Shown: positions 54,031 through 63,461 of the stretch, piece by piece
How positions within the stretch are numbered: position 1 is the stretch's first letter
How the letters are laid out: each line of letters starts with the position of its first letter
Made by a program: the position numbers and the translations under genes
NCBI RefSeq assembly: GCF_000482845.1
Contig: NZ_AXWV01000006.1
Location: 47,824-111,823, forward strand
DNA length: 64,000 bases
DNA from: Anaerobiospirillum succiniciproducens DSM 6400
Lineage (GTDB): Bacteria; Pseudomonadota; Gammaproteobacteria; Enterobacterales; Succinivibrionaceae
Reading direction: 5' to 3'
The notes under the pieces: generated by a model
What the model was told of the DNA's origin: nothing
Database searches by the model: none
The model's input: only the letters and a program-made list of their open reading frames with translations

Positions 54031-55215
54031 CTAGGTAGATGACCTTAAGCTATTTAGCTCTAGTAGCCTTGGTTCAAGGTCGCACATATGGCTATTAATA
54101 TCGTCAATCATGGAATCAATAAGCGCTTGCCTTTTAGCAGCATCTTGTAGAGTTGCTCTGCTCTCTTCGTCAAGTACTCTGAGGTTAGGCCCATACTTGT
54201 CTTTAGATTGCTTGAGGTTAAAGTATTTCCAGCCTAGCCATACGGTGTGGTTGTCAAATCCCTCTTGAAAGAGTTGAGTAATTAAACGACCAAGGTCTTT
54301 TAATAGCTGGGGATTCTTTTTGTAATCGCAATGGTTAAAATAGCCATCTACTTCGAGGGATAAACCATAACAGATGTAGTACTCTATCTCGATACAAAAA
54401 TATATGGTCGCATCCTTATTATTTAAGGAACACTTTGTTAATGGGATATTAAAGCCAAAGAACTGTGGTGATTTTGGGAAATTAGCTAGAAACTCTTGTT
54501 TAGTGCAGGTACTGTAGTTTTTGTCTAAACCTTCATCAGGGACAGCATAGCGTTGTTGTAGTAAAGATAGAACTTTAGTTTTAAGCTCATTCACAAATTG
54601 CCATACTAGCTCTGGGGATCTTGTAACACCGTCTGCAAATAAGTGCTCAACTAATAGCTCTTTATAGCTTTGAATAGTACTTTTTAGTCTAAAGTTTTGT
54701 TGGACTGTTTCTAAAGCAAGCGAGTCCTTAAGCAGCCTCATAATGTGATCTTTGTAAGATAGCTTTATTAATGAGGCATTTTCTTCAGTATCTGCACAGA
54801 TGCTGTATTCTGATGGCTTAAGTCCTTCAGGGGTTAAATAAATTAGCACAATCTCCTGGCTTGTATATCCTAAGTTCTTGAGTGCTGCAAAATAGTTGTC
54901 TAATTGCTGTGGCTGATCACGAGCATAAATCTTGTTTTCTATAATGAGTACGCGATAGTAAGGTACTTCTGAGCCACTAGGCTTAAACTTAAGACGTACT
55001 AAAATATCTATTCTTTTAGAGTCAGGACAAACAAATTCAGTGTCCACAGCACCATCAATTAGTTCATCACTGTTTATATTAATTTTGTCAGATAAAAGCT
55101 TAATGAAGGCGCAAAGTATCTCATGCTCTTTGAGTAAAGAAGCTATCAGACTAGAATGCAAAGCCTCTTTACGAGATGCGTTGATCTCATTTAGAACATT
55201 GTATTGTCCATACAT
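54031..55215 (-). CDS. PD-(D/E)XK nuclease superfamily protein (PDDEXK_4 type)
   Basis: 394 residues. The N-terminal half carries the PDDEXK_4 pattern: E18 in ASRKEALHSSLIASLLKEH, RIDILVRLKF (Asp), RVLIIENKIYARDQPQQLDNYFAAL (ENK plus DQ..QL..Y) and IVLIYLTPEG. The C-terminal half is a helical/beta domain of unknown role. AAGGAG lies six bases before the ATG. Members are found as solitary genes in defence islands and prophages; the substrate is unknown. It stands alone here, with no methylase or helicase partner. Confidence 0.85.
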   Translation of the reverse strand: MYGQYNVLNEINASRKEALHSSLIASLLKEHEILCAFIKLLSDKININSDELIDGAVDTEFVCPDSKRIDILVRLKFKPSGSEVPYYRVLIIENKIYARDQPQQLDNYFAALKNLGYTSQEIVLIYLTPEGLKPSEYSICADTEENASLIKLSYKDHIMRLLKDSLALETVQQNFRLKSTIQSYKELLVEHLFADGVTRSPELVWQFVNELKTKVLSLLQQRYAVPDEGLDKNYSTCTKQEFLANFPKSPQFFGFNIPLTKCSLNNKDATIYFCIEIEYYICYGLSLEVDGYFNHCDYKKNPQLLKDLGRLITQLFQEGFDNHTVWLGWKYFNLKQSKDKYGPNLRVLDEESRATLQDAAKRQALIDSMIDDINSHMCDLEPRLLELNSLRSST

Positions 55216-55759
55216 AGCAGCTCCTTAATATTGAATTGACAATAGCTAAAAGATAAACGTGAACTTATTGTCTTGCAACTAAACTATACCCTCATAATCT
55301 TGCGATTGATACAGCAAGCAGCTTGCTTTGTTGTTAAGTCTAAAAGTATCAACTTACCAAAATTATGAGCTAGATAATAAAAGAGCTATCTAGCAAGCAA
55401 GGAAGCGCTTTGGCGTTGCTCTGAGTAGCGAGGCATGGCCAGGACTTTCTTAAGATGCTCGATAAAGCAGGGGATGGAGCTCAAAACTGCTGAGCAGCTG
55501 CTCAGTTAATCTGGTGCGGGTGCTGGTTTTGATGGTGCACACGAGCTCATGGTTAGGCGGTGGTTTTGATGATGCACACGAGCTCATGGTTAGGCGGCGG
55601 TTTTGATGATGCACATAAGCCATGGGCGGGCGCTTGATGGTGCTTGGAAAGTGTGAGGTTTGCTCTGTTAATGGATAGCGAAAGTATCTATCAAGAGAGT
55701 GGCATGTATACTTGCTATAATAGGCCGTATTTCTAACTTGGCGGATTGATAAGCTATCT
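55216..55759. other. intergenic region with a short tandem repeat
   Basis: Divergent promoter region between the nuclease gene (minus) and the DUF1189 gene (plus). It contains the 37-bp repeat; no gene. Confidence 0.5.
55524..55640. repeat. 37-bp tandem repeat, about two and a half units
   Basis: Units start at 55524, 55561 and 55598, each TGGTTTTGATG.TGCACACGAG followed by CTCATGGTTAGGCGG; the third decays after about 20 bases. Confidence 0.85.
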
Positions 55760-57073
55760 ATGCAATTTGATAAAACTCTTAAATACCTCTCTTACCCGTT
55801 TAAGGCGATCGTGTCACGACGCTTTTATTTTGAAGTAATGTCAGAAATGGCAGGAGTGGGTATTACCTATCTGTTCTTGCTCTGCGCTGCTATTGCACTG
55901 CCTGCTACTTATCAGGTTAAAGCAGCCTTAGCTACCTTACAAAGTTATGAGCTCTCTACTGTAGTAGGTAAGATTCCACCTAGCTATATTGATACTAATG
56001 GCGTGCTCTCTCCAACTAATCCTGATGATGCAGCTGCAAAGGTAATTTATAACTCCAAAGGCCAGGCTATTTTGGCCTATAACTTAGAAAATGGTCCTAT
56101 TGATGGACTCAATGAGTCAGTGCCAATTACCATCACCTCACATGCTGCCATCCTTAATACCCATGATGGTACTGTAACTGTGCCTTGGACTTCAGTATAT
56201 GGCAATGCTGGCTCGCAATTTGAGCCGCTGGAGATGGCTCGTGCCTTAGAGCAGGCCTTTAACTCCTCATATTACACCGTATGGCTCATGGTGACCTTAT
56301 GGATGTTCTCCATGCTTGCCTTTATTGTGCTCATTGCCGGTGCTGCTACTAAGGCCATTGGTAGCATCTTTGTGAAGACCAAGGTAAGCTATGCCACCGC
56401 ACTGCGTTTAAGCTCTTATGGCGCTACCTTAGCTGCCTTCTTAATGCTCTCGCAGTTCTTCTTTAATATCTCATTCTCTTACATCATGCTCGCCGGTATT
56501 CCGATTTGCTATACCGTATCTTTCTTAGTACAGCTAAGAAAGGTCATTGAGACGTGCATTGCTGATCCAAAGTTTGCGCTGTCAGCACGTAATCCGCTGC
56601 GTCAATTTTATGAGTCCCAAAGCCGTGTGCGTGAGGACAATACTGTTGACCATGGCCCAGCCTATGACGATCTTGACGAGGCAGGTCGTTTTGAGCGTGA
56701 GGAAAACTTACGCCGCATCTTTAAGCGTAATGCCGATAACATCAGAATGAACATGATGCATCAGCAGCACAACAATCCATATCAAAACCAATCTCAGTGG
56801 CCAAACTCCAATGAGCAGCGTAATGATAATGGTATGTGGCCTAATGCAAATGACGAGAGCTCTAAAAACAATGAGCCACAGGACTCAAACGCTACTGACA
56901 ATCAAGCAAAGAGCCATAATGAGCGTAAGGATAATGAGGTCAAGCCAAATCCATATGCTTACAATGCTAAAGATGACGATGACTCCATCTTCAACGATAA
57001 CTTTGACGATCTGCCAGAGCGTGGAGAAGTCAAAAAAGGCGGCGAGGGCAAGGACTCATCCTTTACCCCTTAG
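55760..57073 (+). CDS. DUF1189 family inner-membrane protein
   Basis: 437 residues. The pattern is YLSYPFKAIVSRRFYFEV followed by a first membrane segment (GVGITYLFLLCAAIALPA), a periplasmic region of about 120 residues, then three or four membrane segments (YTVWLMVTLWMFSMLAFIVLIAG, ATLAAFLMLSQFFFNISF, IMLAGIPICYTVSFLV). This fits DUF1189, a family of unknown function. The last 150 residues are a long Asn/Gln/Asp-rich hydrophilic tail, much longer than usual for the family. The ATG lacks a strong Shine-Dalgarno. It is a single gene. Confidence 0.8.
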   Translation: MQFDKTLKYLSYPFKAIVSRRFYFEVMSEMAGVGITYLFLLCAAIALPATYQVKAALATLQSYELSTVVGKIPPSYIDTNGVLSPTNPDDAAAKVIYNSKGQAILAYNLENGPIDGLNESVPITITSHAAILNTHDGTVTVPWTSVYGNAGSQFEPLEMARALEQAFNSSYYTVWLMVTLWMFSMLAFIVLIAGAATKAIGSIFVKTKVSYATALRLSSYGATLAAFLMLSQFFFNISFSYIMLAGIPICYTVSFLVQLRKVIETCIADPKFALSARNPLRQFYESQSRVREDNTVDHGPAYDDLDEAGRFEREENLRRIFKRNADNIRMNMMHQQHNNPYQNQSQWPNSNEQRNDNGMWPNANDESSKNNEPQDSNATDNQAKSHNERKDNEVKPNPYAYNAKDDDDSIFNDNFDDLPERGEVKKGGEGKDSSFTP

Positions 57074-57654
57074 TCTGTAAATTGCTCACAAGCATCCTCT
57101 ACCAGCAAAAATCTCAAAGCCACATGCCTTGCGCCTAAGACAATAGTCCAAGGCTAATGCACAAGGCCAAGACAAGGCCACGGCAAGGCTAACGCATAAG
57201 GCCCCATGCCAAAGTCCAACAGGCCAATGCCGAAAGGTACATGGCAGCAGGCACCAGACCAGGCGCTTAGCAGTTAAGCTATGCATAGCATTGCAAAAAG
57301 CACGAGAAGGCTTGCTAGAGGAGATGGCATGGTAGAGGAAAGGGCCTAGTAGAGGTGATGCCCAAGCAGTCAAAGATAGAGAAAAAATCACTACTTGGCT
57401 GCAACAGCACCTAAGCACAAGGCAAAATCGCCTCTTATGGGATTAATGAGCCCCACATGAGCTTAGTTTTGCTACAAAGATGTAAACAAATGCTGTGCAA
57501 GCTACAAACTCATGAGTACTTAAGGTACAATCCGCACAGTTAGTGCAAGTTAGGAAACTTATGCATCGCTCTTGTGCTTTGCTATTAGTTGCTTAAACAG
57601 GTACTATACTCAATACTGACGATTGGAATTACGTTCGCGCACGGAGGATGGACA
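57074..57654. other. intergenic region
   Basis: No gene supported on either strand. It contains many repeats of AAGGC/AGGCCA phrases at 57140-57240 and the promoter of the next gene. Confidence 0.5.
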
Positions 57655-58080
57655 GTGTTACGAAAGACAGTTGCAACCTTAGCTATGGCTTTAGGTATGG
57701 GCGCTATAAGCAGTGCTAATGCTTTGGTGCTTGAGTGCAAGAACGTGGCTGACGTGCCAATTTCAGTAGCCTTATCTTACTTAGACTACGATGGTAAGAC
57801 CTGGATGGTTGAAGGTTGGTATAACTTCCCTGCAGGTTCACGTGCTAATATTGAGCTTGAGAGCTCTAACGACATCTTCTATATCTTTGGTGAGTTTGAG
57901 TCAGGCGACTTAGTCTCCGGCGGCCCAGGTGCCTTAAATCTGCCAGTTAAGTACCGCACCTTCAAGCACATCCAAGGTCAGCAAAATGGCCAGCCAGACG
58001 CTGAAGTATCCTTTGTACGCGGCGTAGCTTCCCAGGGTGTTGCTCAAATCACCTTTGGCCCACTCGCTCCAAAGAAATAA
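57655..58080 (+). CDS. DUF1036-like secreted protein
   Basis: The real start is the GTG at 57655, which has GGAGG seven bases upstream and is followed by a signal peptide LRKTVATLAMALGMGAISSANA; an upstream in-frame ATG at 57589 has none of this. The mature protein (about 118 residues) resembles the small DUF1036 fold: LECKNVADVPISVALSYLDYDGKTWMVEGWYNFPAG, with the WYN...AG stretch and aromatic residues typical of that family. Function is unknown; probably periplasmic. A terminator follows at 58171. The leader CACGGAGGA..GACAGTG is shared with dusC. Confidence 0.8.
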   Translation: MLRKTVATLAMALGMGAISSANALVLECKNVADVPISVALSYLDYDGKTWMVEGWYNFPAGSRANIELESSNDIFYIFGEFESGDLVSGGPGALNLPVKYRTFKHIQGQQNGQPDAEVSFVRGVASQGVAQITFGPLAPKK

Positions 58081-58170
58081 GTTAAGCACGCTAAGCAAGC
58101 AAAGTAATCAAGCCAAGCAAGGTATTCAAGCCAAGCTCCTGCCGCTGCTTAGCCGCATCAAAAAGCTCAC

Positions 58171-58206
58171 AAAAGCCCACTAAGCACACCACTTAGCGGG
58201 CTTTTT
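58171..58206 (+). terminator. terminator of the DUF1036-like gene
   Basis: AAAAGCCCACTAAG/CTTAGCGGGCTTTTT hairpin with a short loop and T run. Confidence 0.85.
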
Positions 58207-58556
58207 GCTTATTAGGCTATCTCAAAGTACTCCAAGAAAAGCTTAACAAAACGTAACGCTAATAATGCCTAGTCTGGCAAAGAGCATTAATTGCTGCAGC
58301 ATAACTAGCAGCATAATTGCCAATTACGCATCAAGCCACTTAAAAGATGCAGGCAGCCCACCTCAGTACAGTTAGAAGAGCACATGAGGACAAAGGGTAT
58401 AAGTGGCCATATTCTTTTGTAATGGAGCAATACAAGCACAAGGACTATGCTTAGCGAAAGAGAAAGTGAGCACTTTACCCTGAAGCTACCAAGAGAAAAC
58501 AGGGTTTAGGGCAGAAGATCGATATTTAGCAGCACAGCAATGTATAGCCCCATAAC
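58207..58556. other. intergenic region between two convergent genes
   Basis: No gene, no clear repeats. Confidence 0.5.
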
Positions 58557-58582
58557 AAAAGACCTCCACAAGGGAGGTCTTA
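58557..58582 (-). terminator. terminator of the MYG1 gene
   Basis: AAGACCTCC/GGAGGTCTT with a five-base loop; TTTTG follows on the minus strand. Confidence 0.8.
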
Positions 58583-58633
58583 AGTGTGCTTAGGCTAGGG
58601 CGTCACTAAGCTTGAGATAATGGTAAGTATTGC

Positions 58634-59629
58634 TTACTCGTTGCTGACACCGTCTTTAAGCCACATGCGAGCAAGTTCTAAATTGGTCTCAAACTCCATA
58701 GCACCGCCAGTGAAGCCGGCACGGTGAATAAAGATAGTGCCCTTAAGGCCAGTTACTGCATCTAACTCTTCATCATCTAAGCCACGCCATGCAACAGGAG
58801 CAGTAAGCTTGTTCTTAAAGCGCTCAGCCTTAGAGTAAGGCAGCGACTGTACTCGCCAGCCGCGTTTGCGATCTGGATAGATAGCGAGCTTGCAGTTAGC
58901 AAAACGCTCAAAGTCAGACAGAACAGCTTGGCTCCAAGGTAACTTCTCATGCATGATTAAGAGCTCACCACCATCATAGACAGCAAAGACCTTGGCAATA
59001 CCAATCTCAGTGTTTAAGGCATTGATAGAGGCGTTAATGAGCAGGGTGCGCAGAACCTCAACAGTGGTCATGAAGTTTTTGTCTTGCTCTTGAGCTGAGA
59101 TATCTGGAATGTTTTGCATTGCTACTAAGTAGGCAATGTCTGGAGAGAAGCGATAGAACTCATTGAGCTCATCCATCACACGCTGCTCACCTGCGTTTTC
59201 AACCTTAACAGTGTCATGTAAGTAGCTATTGAGCTGACCATTATCGTTAAGGTCAACAGCGTACATGATCTCACGGTCAATACGATCTTTAGCTGCAGCT
59301 AAGATCTCATCAGTAAGCTCAGAGCGCTTCTTGTCATTTAAGAACTTGTTGGCGATCTTCTTTAAGTACTCAGAGCCAAACTTATCCCACATTAAACCTG
59401 CAGTAGCGTAGTTGATGCCATTGCTACGGGTGAGATTAAACTCATTAGAGTGGTGATCAAAGTGCTTTTCGTCATTCATGCCAGAGACATCGATAATGAT
59501 GTCGGCAGTCTCAAGCGACAGGGGATCGCGTGAACGAATTATCTTGCAGTCTTCATGAATGAAAGAGATGATGGCACAAGCCAATGTCTCGTCGGCATGA
59601 AAGCTACCGTCATGAGTTGCTATTTTCAC
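58634..59629 (-). CDS. MYG1 family protein (DHH-like phosphoesterase/exonuclease)
   Basis: 331 residues from a GTG start with AGGGG six bases upstream. Diagnostic motifs are THDGSFHADETLACAI at the N-terminus, IIDVSGMNDEKHFDHHSNEF near residue 45-65, GINYATAGLMWDKFG and, near the C-terminus, FIHRAGFTGGA. The family is conserved from bacteria to humans, where MYG1 is a 3'-5' RNA exonuclease; bacterial members are uncharacterised and presumed metal-dependent. Length is as expected. It is monocistronic and convergent with the DUF1036-like gene. Confidence 0.93.
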   Translation of the reverse strand: MKIATHDGSFHADETLACAIISFIHEDCKIIRSRDPLSLETADIIIDVSGMNDEKHFDHHSNEFNLTRSNGINYATAGLMWDKFGSEYLKKIANKFLNDKKRSELTDEILAAAKDRIDREIMYAVDLNDNGQLNSYLHDTVKVENAGEQRVMDELNEFYRFSPDIAYLVAMQNIPDISAQEQDKNFMTTVEVLRTLLINASINALNTEIGIAKVFAVYDGGELLIMHEKLPWSQAVLSDFERFANCKLAIYPDRKRGWRVQSLPYSKAERFKNKLTAPVAWRGLDDEELDAVTGLKGTIFIHRAGFTGGAMEFETNLELARMWLKDGVSNE

Positions 59630-60199
59630 AAGTTACCCCTTAGCTTGCGACCTCTAATCGCAGCGTTGTTAATAAAAACACTGTGCTAACTTAAGCACCT
59701 TAAGTTCACATAAAGCCGATATTACACAAATAAAGAATCAGCGTTACACCATCGCAAAAAGCGATCATCATGCATAAACGCCTATCAAGACAGCTGTGAG
59801 TATCAGACAATATGAAATAATGATCTTACCACCATTGTATCTATGCAAATTGAATATGGGTCAAAAAACGCAATAAGATCTCAATCAAATGGGTGTAACA
59901 AAATGAGTTAATAACTCAAAAGTACGAAAAACCGTAGCTATGTCACGTTTTTGGGGTAAAATGCAGCGTTCAGATTTTGGGCACATCATCTTCTACAAGG
60001 AAGAGATCTAAAAGATCCAAACCAAAACTAAGCGGGATCTGATGGCCAAAAAACATTTTAGCGACATACATAACTTCATTAAGGCCCTCTATGGGATGCC
60101 AAAGCGACAGACAATTAAGTCGCTTAGCTGAAGTAATATGCTGCTATAAGCTATTAGTACAGGATGCAGCTCTAAGTTTGCTGCACGGAGGAACAGACA
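59630..60199. other. intergenic region upstream of dusC
   Basis: Divergent promoter region for the MYG1 gene and dusC. It holds one small open frame at 60042-60131, listed separately; otherwise nothing clear. Confidence 0.5.
60042..60131 (+). CDS. possible 29-residue small protein ahead of dusC
   Basis: ATG at 60042 with a weak GCGGGA upstream. The product starts MAKKHFSDIHNFIKALYG and ends with a basic stretch PKRQTIKSLS, an amphipathic basic peptide. It ends 68 bases before the dusC start and could be a leader or chance frame. Confidence 0.2.
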   Translation: MAKKHFSDIHNFIKALYGMPKRQTIKSLS

Positions 60200-61198
60200 G
60201 TGGCTCTTGCGATTAGTAAAGTTTATCTTGCTCCAATGGAAGGTGTAACCGATCCACCAATGCGCAAGGTTTTGACTCGTCATGGAGCCTATGATGCCTG
60301 TACCTCCGAGTTTATCCGCGTTACTGATGAGCCAATTCCAAACAAGACTTTAATCCGCTATGTACCTGAGTTAAAGCAGGGTGCAGTTACTGACTCTGGC
60401 TGTCCATGCCGTGTGCAGCTTTTAGGCGACGTACCTGAGTCCCTTGCCATTACCGCTAAACGTGCCGTGGCCTTAGGTGCTAATGCAATTGATCTGAACT
60501 TTGGTTGCCCTTCTCGCTTTGTGCATCACGGTGGCTCGATGCTCTTAAAGGAGCCAGAGCTCTTAAACCGTATCGTAAGCACTGTACGTGAAGCCCTTGA
60601 TCCTGCTATTCACCTGTCAATTAAGTTTAGAACTGGCTTTGCCTCATCTGACGAGTTACCGACTATTATCAAGGCAATGGCTGTAGATGGTGTCAATGAG
60701 TTAATCATTCATGCTCGTACCCGTAAAGATCTCTACCGTGCTGAAGCTATTAATCATGCTGCTATAGGCGGGATCATGAGCCTTACTAATGGCATTCCTG
60801 TGGTAGCTAACGGTGATATCGTGGATATGAAGAGCTCTAAGGACTGCGCAGCTCTGACGAATACCGATCGTCAAATGATTGGACGTGCGGCCTTAGGTAT
60901 CGTCAATATTGCCCAAGTGCTCAAGAGCCATGCTGAGCCTTGCACCATTTCAGAGCTCCTTAACGTAGTTTGGGAGTTTGCTCTAGAAATGGTCGCTTTA
61001 GGTTATGCAGATAAATCCGTAATGGATAGAATGAAGCAGTTCTTAGGCTATGCTCGCAAGTTTAGACCAGAGCTCAATAGCTTCTTTAGAGTCTTTGCTC
61101 GCTGTCAAAGTGTCTATGAGGCACAGCACTTGCTAGTATCTTACATAGAGCATCCAGAACAATTTGAGATCGCCCCTGAGATGCAGCCAGGCGCTTAG
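60200..61198 (+). CDS. dusC: DusC, tRNA-dihydrouridine(16) synthase
   Basis: FMN-dependent reduction of uridine to dihydrouridine in the tRNA D-loop. The 332-residue TIM-barrel protein begins VYLAPMEGVTDPPMRKVLT and has SEFIRVTDEPIPNKT, CRVQLLGDVPESLA, the catalytic-Cys segment DLNFGCPSRFVHHGGSMLL, SIKFRTGF, IIHARTRKDLYRAE, PVVANGDI and MIGRAALG. The pattern with FIRV and YRAE is closer to DusC than DusA or DusB. The start is GTG, with GGAGGA seven bases upstream. Single gene. Confidence 0.93.
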   Translation: MALAISKVYLAPMEGVTDPPMRKVLTRHGAYDACTSEFIRVTDEPIPNKTLIRYVPELKQGAVTDSGCPCRVQLLGDVPESLAITAKRAVALGANAIDLNFGCPSRFVHHGGSMLLKEPELLNRIVSTVREALDPAIHLSIKFRTGFASSDELPTIIKAMAVDGVNELIIHARTRKDLYRAEAINHAAIGGIMSLTNGIPVVANGDIVDMKSSKDCAALTNTDRQMIGRAALGIVNIAQVLKSHAEPCTISELLNVVWEFALEMVALGYADKSVMDRMKQFLGYARKFRPELNSFFRVFARCQSVYEAQHLLVSYIEHPEQFEIAPEMQPGA

Positions 61199-61506
61199 AA
61201 AGATCACAAGATGACAAGATCGCTAACGCCGCTAAGTCTTTATGATGCTACTCTCAACGCAACAGCTTGAGCATCAATATGACGCTGCACATATTGTGAT
61301 CATTTAAGGCGACCAAGAATAGATAAAAGCCCAAATAACATTAAGCTTTGTGATAAAGCTTAGTTAATCATAATAAGATTATGAGCATGTGGCTGATTCT
61401 TTGGTAGGATGTACACAACAATTTAACGTCTGTGCTAAACCTTGTGTGGATTCCGTTTACACAATCTTGCTCAAGACCATGTTCAACCTTTAACGGAAAG
61501 TAATTT
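61199..61506. other. intergenic region
   Basis: About 308 bases; promoter region of the secreted protein gene, nothing else seen. Confidence 0.5.
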
Positions 61507-62085
61507 ATGGCTAAGTCTAAGTTTTTTTCAGCATTCAAACGCGCTGGTTTAATCGCTGTGATGACTATTGCCGGAGTAGTGGTTTCATCTAGTGCTCAGG
61601 CTGTTGAGCCGGACAAGGCAACGCTTACTCGTTGGAACGACTACATGAACAACATCGTTCCTGTTTACTTTCCGGCTGTTCCATTTGGCTGGAAGATCAG
61701 CATTGATAACAATGTAGTTACTTACAGCAATGCAGTAAAGCAGAAGGTTCGTAACGAAACTACCATGAAGGGTACTTTCATCAAGATGCGCTATACCCGT
61801 AAGACCTCACGTATGGATGCATCCCGTTACATGGATAGCTACATGAATGCTCATGCATGCACTGAGAAGATAGAGCAGGGCAAGGGCTTCTACACCACCT
61901 CATGCGTAACCACTAATACTTACGCTATCGTAATTGGTGAGGTAGACAACATGTACATCATCGAGCTGACCGGCGATTACAACAACGCAGCTCGTGCCAT
62001 CATCGAAAACTATGTTGGTTCCATCGTACGCGGCAAGCGCGTTTTTGCTGACCGCTCCATCGGTGAAATCACCCCAATGTACTAA
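61507..62085 (+). CDS. secreted protein of unknown function
   Basis: 192 residues. A signal peptide (KSKFFSAFKRAGLIAVMTIAGVVVSSSAQA, cleavage at about 32) is followed by a compact mature domain of about 160 residues with two Cys (HACTEKI, TTSCVTT) that may form a disulfide. Segments such as YMNNIVPVYFPAVPFGWKISIDNNVV and NAARAIIENYVGSIVRGKRVF suggest an alpha/beta fold. I do not recognise the family. It is probably periplasmic. Terminated at 62114-62148. Confidence 0.8.
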   Translation: MAKSKFFSAFKRAGLIAVMTIAGVVVSSSAQAVEPDKATLTRWNDYMNNIVPVYFPAVPFGWKISIDNNVVTYSNAVKQKVRNETTMKGTFIKMRYTRKTSRMDASRYMDSYMNAHACTEKIEQGKGFYTTSCVTTNTYAIVIGEVDNMYIIELTGDYNNAARAIIENYVGSIVRGKRVFADRSIGEITPMY

Positions 62086-62113
62086 TCAAACGAAGTTCTC
62101 AGCTTACAAAACC

Positions 62114-62148
62114 AAAAAATCCGCTCGGCCCACCCAGCGGATTTTTTT
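62114..62148 (+). terminator. terminator of the secreted protein gene
   Basis: AAATCCGCT/AGCGGATTT hairpin, ten-base loop, followed by T-rich sequence. Confidence 0.85.
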
Positions 62149-62220
62149 ATGCCCGCCATTTCCCAAAAAAAAGCAAAAATCACAGCTCCCACCACAAGTG
62201 CTCTTGAAATGCCGGCCATA

Positions 62221-62248
62221 AAAAAGGCCGTCACGAGGACGGCCTTTA
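62221..62248 (-). terminator. terminator of the flagellin gene
   Basis: AAAGGCCGTC/GACGGCCTTT with a five-base loop; on the minus strand it is followed by six T. Confidence 0.9.
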
Positions 62249-62280
62249 GCGATATGAGTATTTGATTATTAATCGGTATT

Positions 62281-63252
62281 TTAGCCGCCTAACAGGCTTA
62301 AAGCAACAGTTGGACGCTGGTTAGCCTGGCTCAGAATAGTCTGAGAAGCCTGCTGAATAATCTGGTTCTGAGTTAATGAAGCAGTCTCAGATGCAAAGTC
62401 GGTATCACGAATACGTGAGCGTGCATCAGACTCATTTTCAGCAATAGAGCTCTGATTGCGGATGGTGCTTTCCATACGATTTTGGATTGCGCCTAGGGCC
62501 GCACGCTTAGAATCCACGGCCTCAATCATCTTATCGATGTTAGCTAAAGTTACTTGTGCAACAGATGGCTTATCCACTAAGAAACGTGCAAGAGATGGTG
62601 CGTTGGCATCTGAAAGAATGATGCCGGCAGCTTTACCAGCTTCAACAGCAGTATTTTTAGTTTCTAAGTTAGCAAGCTTAGCAATACCATTCATGTGGAA
62701 GCCAGCTGTCATGAGCAGCTTAATAGTATCTTGTGAATTAGCTCCTACCTGGAAGAAATAGTTGCCATTTGCATCCTTGAGAGTATCAAGCGGATTACCT
62801 GCTGTTGTGGCTTTACCATCTTTTGCACCAAGACTCATAAGTACATGAGCGCCTGCAAAAGTGGTCTTATAACCGATACGTGAAACCTCATGACATAAGG
62901 CATCCACTTCCTCTTGGAGGGCCTTACGATCTTTTTCAGTATTGGTACCGTTAGCAGCTTGTACAGCTAAGGTACGGATACGCTGCAGCATGTTGGTGGT
63001 TTCGTCTAAGGCACCTTCAATGGTCTGTGCTAAGGCGATACCGTCGTTTGCGTTGCGATTTCCCTGATTTAAGCCATTTATCTGGGATGTTAAGCGATCA
63101 GAGATCTGCAGACCAGCAGCGTCATCTTTAGAGCTGTTGATACGAAGACCTGATGATAAACGCTGATAGGAAGTGTTGAGAGCTAAGGTAGAGTTTGCAA
63201 GCTTACGCTGAGCGTTAATGGAGCTTACGTTGGTATTGACGTATAAAGCCAT
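62281..63252 (-). CDS. fliC: flagellin
   Basis: Flagellar filament subunit exported through the flagellar type III system. The 323-residue protein has the conserved N-terminal D0/D1 region (LYVNTNVSSINAQRKL, LSSGLRINSSKDDAAGL, DETTNMLQRIRTLAVQAANGT), a short variable middle (about residues 135-235), and the conserved C-terminus (GAIQNRMESTIRN, RSRIRDTDFASETASLTQ, ILSQANQRPTVALSLLGG). There is a single Cys at residue 119 (DALCHEVSRIG), where most flagellins have none. A truncated chimeric copy lies directly upstream at 63462-63815. It has a strong terminator of its own. Confidence 0.96.
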   Translation of the reverse strand: MALYVNTNVSSINAQRKLANSTLALNTSYQRLSSGLRINSSKDDAAGLQISDRLTSQINGLNQGNRNANDGIALAQTIEGALDETTNMLQRIRTLAVQAANGTNTEKDRKALQEEVDALCHEVSRIGYKTTFAGAHVLMSLGAKDGKATTAGNPLDTLKDANGNYFFQVGANSQDTIKLLMTAGFHMNGIAKLANLETKNTAVEAGKAAGIILSDANAPSLARFLVDKPSVAQVTLANIDKMIEAVDSKRAALGAIQNRMESTIRNQSSIAENESDARSRIRDTDFASETASLTQNQIIQQASQTILSQANQRPTVALSLLGG

Positions 63253-63393
63253 AATCGTTATCTCATATCAGTAATTATGTAGGCTGCCAAGCTAAGCTGC
63301 TCGCACTACAAACTAAACTGTGAAAGCATATTTGTAAGCAACAGAATATGCAGGCACTTACAAATGGACTCTCGAATCATGACATCTCTCAAA

Positions 63394-63425
63394 TAAGGCC
63401 GCAAAATGAGATAAAAGCGGCCTTA
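63394..63425 (-). terminator. hairpin after the flagellin remnant
   Basis: TAAGGCCGC/GCGGCCTTA with a 14-base loop; T-poor flank, so weaker than the one after the full gene. Confidence 0.5.
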
Positions 63426-63461
63426 GAGATATGAGAGATTACGAAATTTAGATCCTAGCTA

